From positions 1-64,000 of the forward strand of contig JACJKV010000001.1 of the NCBI GenBank assembly GCA_016901755.1: a DNA stretch of 64,000 bases. The letters run 5' to 3'. This DNA comes from Thomasclavelia spiroformis (GTDB lineage: Bacteria > Bacillota_I > Bacilli_A > Erysipelotrichales > Coprobacillaceae). Under the pieces are notes generated by a model. It ran no database searches, was not told the origin of the DNA, and was given only the letters and a program-made list of their open reading frames with translations. The position numbers were made by a program, and so were the translations under genes. This document shows positions 16,872-27,119 of the stretch, one piece after another; within the stretch, counting starts at the first letter, position 1; each line of letters starts with the position of its first letter.

Positions 16872-17990
16872 TTATTCATCACCAAAACTTACACCAATAG
16901 CTTTAGCAGCTTTAACCAGTTCACCATTTGGATCAACATGTTTTTGCTGACCAACTTTAGCAGCACCGATAACTTCTTCTAATGAAGTATATCCCATTTT
17001 ATCGCCATTAATAGTAACGACATTTCCAAATTTACCTTCATGGATCAGATCAACAGCGGCTACACCATAACGAATCGATAAGATTCTGTCATATGCTGAA
17101 ATATCACCACCACGAATGATATGTCCAGGATTGACTGAACGAACTTCATGATTAGGAATTACTTTTTCCAGATCATCAGCAACCTTAGCGGCAATACCAC
17201 CTAAACGAATTGGATCAGGTGAATCTTCAACGATTTTTCCAATAACTTTTGTACCATCAGCATATTTTGCACCTTCAGCAACAGCAACAACAGTATATGG
17301 AAGACCTGCTTCGTCACGTTTTTTGATTGCTTTAGCGATATTTTCGATTGTAAAAGGAATTTCAGGGATCAGACACACACCAGCATTTCCAGCTAATCCA
17401 GCATAAAGTGTGATCCATCCAGCATCACGTCCCATTAATTCACAACAGATAACACGGTGATGTGATTTAGCAGTTGTCTGTAATCTGTCAATGAATTCTG
17501 TACCCACTGTCATTGCTGAAATAAATCCATATGTAACATCAGTGCTTGCCAAATCGTTATCCATAGTTTTAGGCACCCCAATGACATTGACACCTTTTCT
17601 TGAAAAATCACGAGCACTTGTTAATGTTCCATCTCCACCCAGGATAACCAAAACATCAACACCATCTTTTTTCAGGTTTTCAACAGCAACATCAGAAACG
17701 TCTTTTTTGACTTTTCCACCATTTCCATCATCAACCAGGTAATCAAAAAGATTATCTTTGTTAGAACTAAATAAAATAGTTCCTCCTTCTTTATAAATTG
17801 ATTCAACTTTTTCTTCAGTTAATTCAACATAATCATTGTTATATAATCCACGGTATCCATAAACAAAACCAATAACTTCATAACCATATTTATTAATAGC
17901 GGTTTTAGTAATTGTTCTGATAACAGCATTTAAACCTGGACAATCTCCTCCACCTGATAGTAGAGCTATTTTTTTTATATTATTTGTCAT
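16872..17990 (-). CDS. pfkA: 6-phosphofructokinase
   Basis: Phosphorylates fructose-6-phosphate in glycolysis. 372 residues, longer than the 320 of the E. coli-type enzyme. Motifs: GGGDCPGLNAVIR at the N-terminus, ILGGDGTLTSA, PKTMDNDLASTD, and MGRDAGWI. GGDG (Gly, not Asp) points to ATP as donor, whereas Lys in PKTMDND rather than Gly resembles PPi-dependent or mixed-clade enzymes; the donor is therefore uncertain. ATG follows GGAGGGAAAGG, and a terminator follows the gene, so it is probably transcribed alone. Confidence 0.93.
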   Translation of the reverse strand: MTNNIKKIALLSGGGDCPGLNAVIRTITKTAINKYGYEVIGFVYGYRGLYNNDYVELTEEKVESIYKEGGTILFSSNKDNLFDYLVDDGNGGKVKKDVSDVAVENLKKDGVDVLVILGGDGTLTSARDFSRKGVNVIGVPKTMDNDLASTDVTYGFISAMTVGTEFIDRLQTTAKSHHRVICCELMGRDAGWITLYAGLAGNAGVCLIPEIPFTIENIAKAIKKRDEAGLPYTVVAVAEGAKYADGTKVIGKIVEDSPDPIRLGGIAAKVADDLEKVIPNHEVRSVNPGHIIRGGDISAYDRILSIRYGVAAVDLIHEGKFGNVVTINGDKMGYTSLEEVIGAAKVGQQKHVDPNGELVKAAKAIGVSFGDE

Positions 17991-18085
17991 ACCTTTCCCT
18001 CCATCTTTACCTAATTATATATTATATTGATATTACGGTAAAAAAACAACACAAATGTGAAATTTATCACATTTTTCGTAAAGCA

Positions 18086-18655
18086 TCAGCCGATGTTTCT
18101 GGTTCTTAAATAGTTCATGATCAGTCGCATCGGCATGCCGATCACCGTTTCAATATCGCCCTGAATTTTTTCCACAAAGTGTTTACCAGCACCCTGTATT
18201 GCATAGGCTCCAGCTTTATTTTGCCATTCACCACTGTCAAGATAAGTTTCTATCTCACTGTCTGAAAGTTCTTTAAATACAACAATGGTACCATCACTAA
18301 AAGTAATTTCCTGATCACCATCAATGATACAGACAGCTGTAATGACCAGCTGCTGACGATTAGAAAGCAATTGCAGCATTTCCTTTGCTTCTGTTCTGTC
18401 TTTGGGCTTGCCTAACATTTGCTGGTCAATGGTGACCATAGTATCAGCAGAAATAATTAAGGCTTCAGGATATTTCTGCTGCAGTGGCCTGGCTTTAACT
18501 AAAGCAATCTGTTCCAGCTGTTCTCTTATTGTCAGACTTGGATCATGTTTTTCTTCTGTATCTACAAAATCAACTGTATAATCCAAATGATATTTATCAA
18601 AAAGTTCTTTTCTACGTGGTGAACTGCTGGCCAGAATGATTTTATTTGTGTTCAT
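18086..18655 (-). CDS. maf: Maf-type nucleoside triphosphate pyrophosphatase
   Basis: A cytoplasmic Maf/YhdE-family pyrophosphatase of 189 residues that hydrolyses non-canonical or modified nucleotides. It begins with the family signature [12 protein letters not shown], and has [10 protein letters not shown] and a [14 protein letters not shown] segment near the C-terminus. The start was placed at ATG 18655, directly before the ASSSPRR motif. It overlaps the end of pnp by 14 bases, so the two are co-transcribed. An upstream in-frame extension would lie wholly inside pnp and lacks family sequence. Confidence 0.93.
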   Translation of the reverse strand: MNTNKIILASSSPRRKELFDKYHLDYTVDFVDTEEKHDPSLTIREQLEQIALVKARPLQQKYPEALIISADTMVTIDQQMLGKPKDRTEAKEMLQLLSNRQQLVITAVCIIDGDQEITFSDGTIVVFKELSDSEIETYLDSGEWQNKAGAYAIQGAGKHFVEKIQGDIETVIGMPMRLIMNYLRTRNIG

Positions 18656-20792
18656 TGTTTTTTTCTTCTTTGTTATGATCTTTTCTGATTGGTTTTGGCT
18701 GCAATGCTTTTCGCGAAACATTGACTTTTCCTTTTTCATCAACTTTCGTTACTTTCACTTTTACTGTATCGCCTACTTTACATACATCAGAAAGCTTTCC
18801 TGTTCTTTCATATGCCCAGTCAGAAACATGCAGGAATCCATCAGTACCTTCAAATAATGTAACGAATGCATAATTATCATTAACTCTAGCTACAGTTGCA
18901 TCATAGATTTCACCAACCTGAGCTTTTTTCACGATTTTTTCGATCATGCTGACGGCAATATCAATAGCTTCCTGATCACTATGATAAATAACTACAGTAC
19001 CATCCTGATCGATATCGATTTTAACATCATGTGATTTTTCGATGATATCATTGATTGTTTCACCACCACGACCAATAACATCTCTGATCTGATCAGGATC
19101 AATCTGCATTGTAAATACTTTTGGAGCATATTTTGACAACTGTTCTCTTGGTTTATCAATGGCTCCCATCATACAATCCATGATTTGACGACGTCCCACT
19201 TTGGCCTGAGCCAGTGCTTCCTGTAAAATTTCTTTAGTAATACCATCTATTTTGATATCCATCTGTAAAGCACAAATTCCGTTTTTAGTACCAGCAACTT
19301 TAAAATCCATATCTCCCAAATGGTCTTCCATGCCCTGAATATCAGTTAAAATCGTATAATCATCACCTTTTTTCACCAGTCCCATGGCTACACCAGCGAC
19401 AGGATTAGAAATAGGAACACCTGCTGCCATCAAAGCCATTGAAGATGCACAGATAGAGGCCTGTGAACTTGAGCCATTTGATTCCAATACTTCAGATACT
19501 ACACGAATTGTATATGGGAAATTCTTTTCATCTGGAATGACTTGAGCTAAGGCACGTTCACCCAAGGCTCCATGTCCAATTTCACGACGACCAGGTGCCC
19601 CCATTCTGCCAGTTTCACCAACTGAATAAGGTGGGAAATTATAGTGATGCATGAAACGTTTCTGATCTTCTAGACCTAAACCATCAATTTTCTGCACTTC
19701 TCCCATAGCTCCTAAAGTACATACTGATAAAACCTGTGTTTCTCCTCTTGTAAACAGCGCGGACCCATGTACACGTGGTAATAAATCAACCTGCGCGTTT
19801 AATGGACGAATTTCATCAATTTTACGGCCATCAGGTCTTATTTTTTCTTCAGTGATCAGTCTTCTGACTTCGTTTTTTTCCAGATCATGCAGGATGATAC
19901 CTACCTGTTTTAACACTGATGCTTTCGTTTCTTCATCCTGATACTCTTTAGCTTCATATTCTTTGGTCACACGATCCATGATTTCATCGATTGCAGCGTA
20001 TCTTTCCAGTTTTCCAGGAATTGAAACTGCCGCAACCATTTCATCATTGCATAGATCAGTTACTTCTTTAACTAAAGCTTCATCTAATTCAAATAATGGA
20101 ATTTCAATTTTTTCTTTACCACAGGCTTCAACAACCTGTTCTTCAAATGCAATCAGTTCTTTAATAGCTTCATGACCAAACAGCAAGGCATTCAGCATTG
20201 TTTCTTCATCAACTTCTTTAGCGTCAGCTTCTACCATGTTGATTGCTTCTTTTGTTCCAGCCACTTCCAGATTGATCAGACTTCTTTCCATTGCTTCTGG
20301 ACCAGCGTTGATGGTAAATTCGCCATCGATCAAACCTACATTAACACCAGCTATTGGTCCATTAAAAGGAATGTCAGATACACACAGTGCTAAAGATGCA
20401 CCTAACATTGCTGCCATTTCAGGTGATGCCTGCTGATCAACTGATAAAACAGTATTGACAACCTGAACTTCATTTCTAAATCCATCCGCAAATAAAGGAC
20501 GAATTGGTCTATCTATCATTCTTGCAGTTAAGGTTCCATGTTCGCTTGGACGACCTTCACGTTTTAAAAAGCCACCTGGAATTTTTCCTACAGAATATAA
20601 TTTTTCTTCATATGTAACTGTTAATGGAAAGAAATCAACCATTTTAGGTTCTTTTCCAGCAACAGCTGTTGATAAAATGACAGTGTCATCATATCTTACT
20701 AATACACTTCCATTAGCCTGTTTCGCTAATTCTCCTATCTCAACTGTCAGATTTTTCCCGTAAAAATCTGTACTAAACACTTGTTTACTCAT
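18642..20792 (-). CDS. pnp: Polyribonucleotide nucleotidyltransferase (PNPase)
   Basis: A phosphorolytic 3'-5' exoribonuclease of the RNA degradation machinery, 716 residues. Two RNase PH domains flank a helical linker (first PH about 10-140; second from about 310, with FTRGETQ and [15 protein letters not shown]). A KH domain ([18 protein letters not shown], near 560) and an S1 domain ([19 protein letters not shown]) follow. Catalytic acidic residues are in [15 protein letters not shown]. The start follows GAGGTGAG. maf overlaps its end. A divergent gene begins 115 bases away. Confidence 0.97.
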   Translation of the reverse strand: MSKQVFSTDFYGKNLTVEIGELAKQANGSVLVRYDDTVILSTAVAGKEPKMVDFFPLTVTYEEKLYSVGKIPGGFLKREGRPSEHGTLTARMIDRPIRPLFADGFRNEVQVVNTVLSVDQQASPEMAAMLGASLALCVSDIPFNGPIAGVNVGLIDGEFTINAGPEAMERSLINLEVAGTKEAINMVEADAKEVDEETMLNALLFGHEAIKELIAFEEQVVEACGKEKIEIPLFELDEALVKEVTDLCNDEMVAAVSIPGKLERYAAIDEIMDRVTKEYEAKEYQDEETKASVLKQVGIILHDLEKNEVRRLITEEKIRPDGRKIDEIRPLNAQVDLLPRVHGSALFTRGETQVLSVCTLGAMGEVQKIDGLGLEDQKRFMHHYNFPPYSVGETGRMGAPGRREIGHGALGERALAQVIPDEKNFPYTIRVVSEVLESNGSSSQASICASSMALMAAGVPISNPVAGVAMGLVKKGDDYTILTDIQGMEDHLGDMDFKVAGTKNGICALQMDIKIDGITKEILQEALAQAKVGRRQIMDCMMGAIDKPREQLSKYAPKVFTMQIDPDQIRDVIGRGGETINDIIEKSHDVKIDIDQDGTVVIYHSDQEAIDIAVSMIEKIVKKAQVGEIYDATVARVNDNYAFVTLFEGTDGFLHVSDWAYERTGKLSDVCKVGDTVKVKVTKVDEKGKVNVSRKALQPKPIRKDHNKEEKNNEHK

Positions 20793-20907
20793 CTTTTCTC
20801 ACCTCTTAATTTTCCGCTCTATTATATCATAAAAGTTTTGTTTTAAAAACAATTAATTATGTTATTCATGACAAATAAATGTTATAATATAAATCGAGGT
20901 GAATTTT

Positions 20908-22161
20908 ATGAATGAAAACGAATTAAAGAGTATAGAAAGATATTATAAAAAATTCAATGAAGACCCTAGTCTTTTCAATGAATTTGAAGCCAATGACTTC
21001 ATTAAACTATTAAAAAACAATGACAAAAATGATGAAGCTATTGAAGTAGGAAAAACCTTTTTAACAATGGTGCCTGAATTGAAAAACTACATCAACCAGT
21101 ATGGTTATGCCTTATATAACAAATTTATTCATATCGAAGATGAAAAGATCCAGGAAAAAGAAAACCTATTCTTTGATATTCTTGATGAAATCATATCTTT
21201 ATGCAAACAGGAAAAATACTCACCTGTTGAGCCAGCAATTAATCGTGCTATCAGATATGCACTTAATCAAAAACCAATCAATTATGATCTGATCATCAAA
21301 ATGCTGGATAAACTAGATTTCAGATTACTGTCTGACAAGCCTTTTGTCACAAATGATGGTCGTGAATTTGAATCATTCAAAGAAAGATATTTCCGTTTAA
21401 AAGTAAGAGCTTACTACGAAACAAAAAATTACCGTCAATGCGTAGAATGTGCCAATATGGCTCTGGCTGCTAATTTGAAATGGCATTATAACGCTTTACA
21501 ATGGATCAAATATTATCGTGGCTGCTCACTGGTTGAGCTAGAACAGTATGATGAAGCTAATCGAGAATTTGTATCTCTGCACAATCGCATCAAAGGTGTA
21601 AACTTCTATGAAGTGCTTTACCGTACACACGTTAAGATCAATCAGGTCAAGGAAGCTAACGCTTATTTACTTTATGATTTCTTTGAAAGAGGATATGATA
21701 TTTCCCTATTGAATCTTTATTTACGTGTAAAAGAAGCTACCGATCAGACACAGGATCCTTTATTGATGAATGTTGTAGATTCATTTATCAAAAAGCTATG
21801 CGATGAACATCATAAACCTTGTCAGCTGGAAGTAGCCGAAAAATATCAGGACAAAAATTCAAGTGACTTATATGATGATATGTACGATTTGATCATGTCA
21901 CATTTAAATCAGTACGTTGAGCGTAAAAGCGGAAAAATCGTTTATTACAATGAAGTCAGTGAATTTGGAAATATTTCAGTTTATGACCATGATCCAATTT
22001 TCTTTAGACAAAGTGATTTCGTTTATGATGAAGATGTAGAAAGAAATATTCGTGTAGAATATACTGTATTACCTACATATGATACCAAAAAACAGCGTGT
22101 CACTGAAAAAGCGATTTTGATTACAATTGATAACAGTGATTATGATTACATTAACCGTTAA
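20908..22161 (+). CDS. TPR-like hypothetical protein, 417 residues
   Basis: I do not recognise the family. The first 300 residues are almost wholly helical, with paired-helix spacing like TPR repeats (DEAIEVGKTFLTMVPEL, QCVECANMALAANLKWHYNALQWIKYYRGCSLVELEQYDEANREF read in pieces). The last 90 residues are beta-like and rich in Tyr and Asp. There is no signal peptide or membrane helix, so it is probably cytoplasmic and protein-binding. ATG 20908 follows GAGGTG; the in-frame GTG at 20899 is inside that site. TATAAT at 20883 may be its -10 box. Confidence 0.8.
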   Translation: MNENELKSIERYYKKFNEDPSLFNEFEANDFIKLLKNNDKNDEAIEVGKTFLTMVPELKNYINQYGYALYNKFIHIEDEKIQEKENLFFDILDEIISLCKQEKYSPVEPAINRAIRYALNQKPINYDLIIKMLDKLDFRLLSDKPFVTNDGREFESFKERYFRLKVRAYYETKNYRQCVECANMALAANLKWHYNALQWIKYYRGCSLVELEQYDEANREFVSLHNRIKGVNFYEVLYRTHVKINQVKEANAYLLYDFFERGYDISLLNLYLRVKEATDQTQDPLLMNVVDSFIKKLCDEHHKPCQLEVAEKYQDKNSSDLYDDMYDLIMSHLNQYVERKSGKIVYYNEVSEFGNISVYDHDPIFFRQSDFVYDEDVERNIRVEYTVLPTYDTKKQRVTEKAILITIDNSDYDYINR

Positions 22162-22217
22162 ATATCTTTAGCCCAAAAAACCAGTATCAATATTCATAAT
22201 ATATACCAGGAGGTTCT

Positions 22218-23000
22218 ATGAACATACTGTTTGAAATGAATATGTATTTACTGGTTTTTTTAATGTCATCATTTAACTGGCTAATGACCGTACTAGGAGC
22301 ATCGCTGGTATTTCTTGTTAAAAAAGAAAGTCAGAAATTAATTAGCATTGCTTTAGGCATAGCTGCAGGAATCATGATTGCTGCCTCTTTTTTTTCATTG
22401 CTGCTGCCAGCAATAGAACAGCTGGAAAGCAGAATATCTTTATGCATTGTTCCAATTGGCTTTTTAACTGGGGGAATGTTTTTACGTCTGTGTGATAAGT
22501 ATCTTCCTCATGAACATGTAATTTCTCATGAACTGGAAGGTGTTAAATCTCCGCTTCCTAAAAACAAACTGCTGTTTTTAGCTATGACTTTGCATAATAT
22601 ACCAGAAGGAATGGCCGTTGGTATTGCTTTTGCTGGAGCTGGGAATCATATTTTGCCTGCTATGATCTTATCCATTGGTATTGGCATTCAGAATTTTCCA
22701 GAAGGAACAGCGCTGTCTTTACCAATGCATCAATCAGGAATGAGTCGTTTAAAATCAATGATGTATGGTCAGCTGTCAGCCCTGGTTGAAATTCCCAGTG
22801 CCTTACTTGGCTTTGTCTTTGCCAGTTTTTTTCACGGAATTCTGCCCTTTGCCTTAAGTTTTGCTGCAGGAGCAATGATGTTTGTCTGTATTGAAGAACT
22901 TATTCCTGAAGCCAACGCCACAAAAGAAGTAGATGCTGGTACAGTCAGTTTTATGATTGGTTTTATTATTATGATGTTTCTGGATATTATTTTTGGATAG
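22218..23000 (+). CDS. ZIP-family divalent metal transporter
   Basis: A membrane transporter of 260 residues with about eight helices. It carries the two ZIP hallmark segments HNIPEGMAVGIAFAG (helix 4) and QNFPEGTALSLPMH (helix 5), whose His, Asn, Pro-Glu-Gly residues line the metal path. The His-containing loop (CDKYLPHEHVISHELEG) lies between helices 3 and 4. Family members import zinc or other divalent metals. It starts 56 bases after the TPR-like gene behind AGGAGG and ends at a terminator. Confidence 0.93.
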   Translation: MNILFEMNMYLLVFLMSSFNWLMTVLGASLVFLVKKESQKLISIALGIAAGIMIAASFFSLLLPAIEQLESRISLCIVPIGFLTGGMFLRLCDKYLPHEHVISHELEGVKSPLPKNKLLFLAMTLHNIPEGMAVGIAFAGAGNHILPAMILSIGIGIQNFPEGTALSLPMHQSGMSRLKSMMYGQLSALVEIPSALLGFVFASFFHGILPFALSFAAGAMMFVCIEELIPEANATKEVDAGTVSFMIGFIIMMFLDIIFG

Positions 23001-23021
23001 CTACAGTGTAGCTATTTTTTT
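22997..23021 (+). terminator. Terminator of the ZIP transporter gene
   Basis: ATAGCTAC-AGT-GTAGCTAT is followed by TTTTTT. It starts within the stop codon of the transporter gene and reaches into the end of the convergent gene at 23012. Confidence 0.85.
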
Positions 23022-23635
23022 ATGATAAAAAATCCATCTTTTTCATAAACGCAGTAAAGCACGCGGTGATAATCATCTATGCCTTGAGCTTTGAGTGCAT
23101 CAAACAGCCACCTGCGGTCTTTATTAAGCATTTTAAGTGCTTCCTCATTGATAGCACCATCACTGATCAGGGCATCAGGAATGACCGTAATGCTTTTATC
23201 TTTTTCAATAACTGAAAGCGACCCATTGGTTTCTAAAATAGCACAGTCAACTTTTGAAACGCTGTCAATATTGCTGACTCTTAAATGGTGACAAAGATCA
23301 TCAATACTATAACGTAATTTCTTCATATGTTCATACTGTATCTTGCCATGATAAATGATATAACAGGGTGTACCTTCTAGAAGGTCTCTTATTTTTTTTG
23401 AACGTATGGTAATCATTGATTCTAAACGGTCCAATACGATCAAAGTAATGGTAGCTATGACACTATCAAAAATACTCAAATCATGTGTTTCTAAAGACAT
23501 GGTCATAATTTCTGATATAATAAGAAATACGACAAAATCAAAAACATTTAACTGACTGAATTCTTTTTTTCCAATAAGTCTTAGCAAAATGGTCAGATAA
23601 ATATAAATAAATATTGATAATATAAATGTTTTCAT
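23012..23635 (-). CDS. YetF/DUF421-family membrane protein
   Basis: 207 residues. Two or three hydrophobic helices in the first 75 residues are followed by a cytoplasmic domain with the family pattern: RSKKIRDLLEGTPCYIIYHGK, then LRYSIDDLCHHLRVSNIDSV and VDCAILETNGSLSVIEK. These match the YetF layout seen in many Bacillota. The role of the family is not established. It converges on the ZIP gene and is separated by the terminator at 22997. ATG follows CGGAG. Confidence 0.88.
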   Translation of the reverse strand: MKTFILSIFIYIYLTILLRLIGKKEFSQLNVFDFVVFLIISEIMTMSLETHDLSIFDSVIATITLIVLDRLESMITIRSKKIRDLLEGTPCYIIYHGKIQYEHMKKLRYSIDDLCHHLRVSNIDSVSKVDCAILETNGSLSVIEKDKSITVIPDALISDGAINEEALKMLNKDRRWLFDALKAQGIDDYHRVLYCVYEKDGFFIIKK

Positions 23636-23690
23636 TTTATTCTCCGTTCTAATTCATGAGTTTAAGAATATGTTATAACAGGAGGTTTTT

Positions 23691-24044
23691 ATGAAAAGAA
23701 AAATCATTCCCCTTATCAAAACATATTTATTATTATGTCTCTGTTATTTATTAGTTAGTGTTATCTTGGCCATTTTCTGTACATTTATTCATCTTTCTTC
23801 TTTTTCCTATAATATGACTGTAACAGTCTTCAGTTATCTGATTCTACTTGTATCTGTTTTTTTTCTGTTTAAACTTATTAAACGTTCTTATCTTTTATAT
23901 GGATTTCTGTATGCTTTTTCTTATCTTTTGATCATGGTGATCTTTCATTTCGATCATATTCATATTTTTATTATCATCAAGCCTGTTTTGATCATGAGTA
24001 TAATTACGGGATTATACTATCTAAAGAAAAACAACGACGTTTAG
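23691..24044 (+). CDS. Small four-helix membrane protein
   Basis: 117 residues with four predicted helices at about 9-30, 42-62, 67-85 and 92-110 and almost no soluble loops. Length and layout resemble the uncharacterised YrzE-like/TIGR04086 small membrane proteins, but the match is by shape only. ATG follows AGGAGG. Its last four bases overlap the end of the convergent greA gene, and the greA terminator hairpin spans both ends. Confidence 0.75.
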   Translation: MKRKIIPLIKTYLLLCLCYLLVSVILAIFCTFIHLSSFSYNMTVTVFSYLILLVSVFFLFKLIKRSYLLYGFLYAFSYLLIMVIFHFDHIHIFIIIKPVLIMSIITGLYYLKKNNDV

Positions 24045-24051
24045 TCGTTGT
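24022..24051 (-). terminator. greA terminator spanning two overlapping stop codons
   Basis: Read leftward, ACAACGAC-TAAAC-GTCGTTGT is followed by TTTTTC. The greA stop codon TAA lies in the loop and the stop of the convergent small membrane gene lies at the same spot. Confidence 0.8.
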
Positions 24052-24538
24052 CATCAGTAAAAAATTCAATATTTGTAATTTTTACATCATAGGCATCAGC
24101 AACAGCCACTGTAACAATTTCATTAACTCCGTGTCCTAACAGTGCTTTTGCTAATGGAGATTCATTTGAAATCTTACCATTTAAGGGATCGGTTTCAAAA
24201 GCCCCTACAATTTTGTATTTTTCTTCTTCAGGATTTTCTTCAGATAAATCAAGAATTGTTACTGTCGTTCCTGGTTTAACGACATTCAGATCCATTTCTT
24301 CTTCAGAAATCACTTCTGCATTTTGCAGCATGTAATCAATTTCTTTAATTCTCTGTTCAATCTGAGCCTGTTTATCTCTAGCTGCATCATAATCAGCATT
24401 TTCTGACAAGTCACCTTGAGAACGAGCTAACTGTAATTCTTCAATAACTCTAGGTCTTTCGACATTGATCAGGGTTTCTTTTTCTTTTTCTAGTTTTTCT
24501 ACCCCACTTCTGGTAAGTAATACTTTATCTTTATCCAT
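24041..24538 (-). CDS. greA: Transcription elongation factor GreA
   Basis: Rescues backtracked RNA polymerase by stimulating transcript cleavage. 165 residues: an N-terminal coiled coil (about 1-75, including RSQGDLSENADYDAARDKQ with the conserved acidic tip residues) and a C-terminal FKBP-like globular domain (TVTILDLS, ISNESPLAKALLGHGVN). ATG 24538 follows GAGGTG. It closes the mltG-trmR-trhP-trhP-udk cluster as in Bacillus, but here a zinc-ribbon membrane gene separates it from udk. Confidence 0.96.
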   Translation of the reverse strand: MDKDKVLLTRSGVEKLEKEKETLINVERPRVIEELQLARSQGDLSENADYDAARDKQAQIEQRIKEIDYMLQNAEVISEEEMDLNVVKPGTTVTILDLSEENPEEEKYKIVGAFETDPLNGKISNESPLAKALLGHGVNEIVTVAVADAYDVKITNIEFFTDDND

Positions 24539-24611
24539 GATATCACCTCGCAATAACTAATATAACATAATATAAAAGAAATATCCAGCTAAAATAAAAG
24601 AGGCATGTCCA

Positions 24612-24638
24612 TAAAAAAATACTTCAATAGTGAAGTAT
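24612..24638 (-). terminator. Terminator of the zinc-ribbon membrane gene
   Basis: Read leftward, ATACTTCA-CTAT-TGAAGTAT is followed by TTTTTTTAT, just past the stop codon of the gene at 24640. It separates this operon from greA. Confidence 0.85.
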
Positions 24639-24639
24639 C

Positions 24640-25230
24640 TTATTTTAATATGAATTTTTTTGCCAGAACTGAAACAATTAAAACAATAGCACCAATCAAT
24701 AAAAGATAATAGCCCATCCCCTTATCAACCATTGAAGAATAAGAACCTAACTGATCATTAGTATAAACTATTTCATAAATTCCTAATCCACCAGTAATCA
24801 AACCAGCAATCAGCGCCAGAAGATCTTTTTTGATCAGAATCATCACGATCGTAATAATAGAAGCAACCAGAAAAATAATTCCATCTTTTCCATCACCCAA
24901 CAAGGATACACTTTGTGAATATCCAAAGACACTGACTGATGCAAATGGTAATAAACAACCGAGAATGATAAGCAGACAAGAAACAATACCTACAACATTG
25001 TTTTGTTTAATGAATTTGTCAACAAATCCAGATTTATCATTAGAAATAAAATCCATAGTTGTGTTTTTAATATCATTGAACGTGTTTTTTGCCTGACTTT
25101 GCATTTGTGATGCATTTTGCGCAAATGACTGTGTCTGTGAATTTGTACTTTGTTCGACTGCTGTTCCGCAGTTAGGACAGAATAGTTCATCAGCTTTTAG
25201 TTCCTGTCCACATTTAATGCAATATGCCAT
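24640..25230 (-). CDS. Zinc-ribbon membrane protein
   Basis: 196 residues. The N-terminal zinc ribbon has C4-x2-C7 and C18-x2-C21 (CIKCG and CPNCG). A Gln/Asn/Ser-rich linker (about 25-60) follows, then four hydrophobic helices between about 75 and 193. The architecture is common in Bacillota, with no assigned role. It begins one base after the udk stop and ends at its own terminator, so it is the last gene of the mltG-to-udk operon. Confidence 0.85.
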   Translation of the reverse strand: MAYCIKCGQELKADELFCPNCGTAVEQSTNSQTQSFAQNASQMQSQAKNTFNDIKNTTMDFISNDKSGFVDKFIKQNNVVGIVSCLLIILGCLLPFASVSVFGYSQSVSLLGDGKDGIIFLVASIITIVMILIKKDLLALIAGLITGGLGIYEIVYTNDQLGSYSSMVDKGMGYYLLLIGAIVLIVSVLAKKFILK

Positions 25231-25231
25231 C

Positions 25232-25873
25232 TTAAATCCCCTCTCTTTTTTTATTATCGATAACGCTTGAAATTTTTGTAATCAGCAAATCAATCGCAAC
25301 TCTATTATTTCCACCTTCCGGTATAATGATATGTGCATATTTTTTTGAAGGTTCAACAAACTGTTCATGCATTGGTCTGACCGTACTTAGATACTGCTGA
25401 CAAACTGAATCAAGAGAACGACCTCTTTCTTCAATATCTCTTTTTAATCTACGAATAAAACGTAGATCCGCATCGGTATCGACATAAATAAGTATATCAC
25501 ACATTTCTCTTAATTGCCTGTCATATAACACAAATAAACCTTCAAGAATATAAACATCGCGCGGTGCAATCATTTCAACTTTGTCACTTCTTGTATGACG
25601 AGCAAAATCATAGGTCGGTTTTTGGATTGAATGTCCAGTTTGCAGCTGCTTAAGATGATCTACTAACAGTTCGTTATCAAAAGCCATAGGATGATCATAA
25701 TTAGTCTTTACTCTTTCGGTAAAATCCAGATGGCTTTGATCTTTATAATAGTCATCCTGACGAATAATGACCGTTGTATGTGTTCCTTTAAAATAATCAT
25801 AAATCTGTTTAGAAATAGAAGTTTTGCCAGATGCACTGCCACCGGCAATACCAATGATAATACTATTTTTCAT
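25232..25873 (-). CDS. udk: Uridine kinase
   Basis: Phosphorylates uridine and cytidine in pyrimidine salvage. 213 residues, the normal size. P-loop GGSASGKTS near 11-19, then [17 protein letters not shown] and the lid region [17 protein letters not shown]. It overlaps the end of the upstream U32-family gene by 11 bases and follows AAGGAAGG, so it is co-translated with that gene. The order matches the Bacillus yrrN-yrrO-udk region. Confidence 0.96.
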   Translation of the reverse strand: MKNSIIIGIAGGSASGKTSISKQIYDYFKGTHTTVIIRQDDYYKDQSHLDFTERVKTNYDHPMAFDNELLVDHLKQLQTGHSIQKPTYDFARHTRSDKVEMIAPRDVYILEGLFVLYDRQLREMCDILIYVDTDADLRFIRRLKRDIEERGRSLDSVCQQYLSTVRPMHEQFVEPSKKYAHIIIPEGGNNRVAIDLLITKISSVIDNKKREGI

Positions 25874-27119
25874 GATCGGCTACCTTCCTTCCCATGTCAT
25901 TAGCGTACAGTTTTTCATCAATATCTAAATAAATAATCTGCATTGGATGATTGGCAATTTCAATCATTTCCAGATCTTCATTATACATTTTGCTGACGGT
26001 AATAACGATATTATCATGATGCGGTGAGAAAAACTCTATTTTATCACCAGTTTTAAAATAATTTCGCTGTTCAACCATTGCGCGATGACTATTTTCATCA
26101 TAACTGAGCACTCTGACACAGAAATCCTGAGTAGGATGTTCATCACGCTGATTATACAGCTGAAAATTGGCATCAGGAAACTGGTCGAAAAAGCCTGTAC
26201 ATAATGCACGATTAGCAGCTTTTTGAATTTCATCACGATATTTGCTGGTCAGAACAAAATGATCGGGATCCTGACAATAGTCATCGATCAGTTTTCGATA
26301 AGTCGATACTACAGTAGCAATATAATGCAATGATTTCATTCTTCCTTCGATCTTAAAGGAATCAATACCCATTTCAATAAGTTCAGGAAGATGATCGATC
26401 AATGCCATATCCTTACTAGACATACTAAATGGGACAATATCACCAGTATTCAGCTTGTGATCTTGATCAAAGATATCATAATACCAGCGACAAGACTGTG
26501 AACAGCCCCCACGATTGGCATCTCTTCTAGAAAAATAATTAGACAGCATACAACGTCCTGAATAATGGATACACATAGCACCATGAATAAAATATTCAAG
26601 ATCGATATCTACGGTGTTTCTGATTTGTCGAAGATCATCTTTATTAACTTCACGACCCAGAACAATACGATCTGCTCCCATTTCCTGATAAAACGAAATT
26701 GCACTGCTATTTAAAGTTGACAGCTGAGTAGAAACATGTACTTCCAGTTTAAGATTCATATCTTTGGCAATATGAATAATATAAGGATCAGCAACAATGA
26801 TTGCATCAACTCCAATTTCATCCAAAGTCTGCAGATATTCTTTTAACCCAGTTAAATTATCGACGTGCAAAATAATATTACAGGTCACATGTATTTTGGC
26901 ATGATGTTTATGCGCAAACTGGACTGCTTCAGCGATATCTTCTAAAGAAAAATTTGACGCACTGGAACGTAATGAAAATTCCTTACCACCAATAAATACA
27001 GCATCAGCACCATAAAGCACAGCAACTTTAAGTTTTTCAAGATTACCAGCAGGGGCAAGCAGTTCAGGCTTTTTGATAATGACCCTTTTTCCATTAATTA
27101 TTTGACTTATTTCCTTCAT
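25863..27119 (-). CDS. U32-family protein TrhP2-like (tRNA U34 hydroxylation)
   Basis: 418 residues of the peptidase-U32 family. Sequence shows the start [28 protein letters not shown], the family signature [22 protein letters not shown] read around 190-210, and Cys-rich [12 protein letters not shown] (iron-sulfur ligands in the family). Bacillus YrrO (TrhP2) and E. coli TrhP make 5-hydroxyuridine at tRNA position 34; the gene order here supports that role over a protease. Its start overlaps the preceding trhP1-like gene by 26 bases. Confidence 0.92.
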   Translation of the reverse strand: MKEISQIINGKRVIIKKPELLAPAGNLEKLKVAVLYGADAVFIGGKEFSLRSSASNFSLEDIAEAVQFAHKHHAKIHVTCNIILHVDNLTGLKEYLQTLDEIGVDAIIVADPYIIHIAKDMNLKLEVHVSTQLSTLNSSAISFYQEMGADRIVLGREVNKDDLRQIRNTVDIDLEYFIHGAMCIHYSGRCMLSNYFSRRDANRGGCSQSCRWYYDIFDQDHKLNTGDIVPFSMSSKDMALIDHLPELIEMGIDSFKIEGRMKSLHYIATVVSTYRKLIDDYCQDPDHFVLTSKYRDEIQKAANRALCTGFFDQFPDANFQLYNQRDEHPTQDFCVRVLSYDENSHRAMVEQRNYFKTGDKIEFFSPHHDNIVITVSKMYNEDLEMIEIANHPMQIIYLDIDEKLYANDMGRKVADHEK

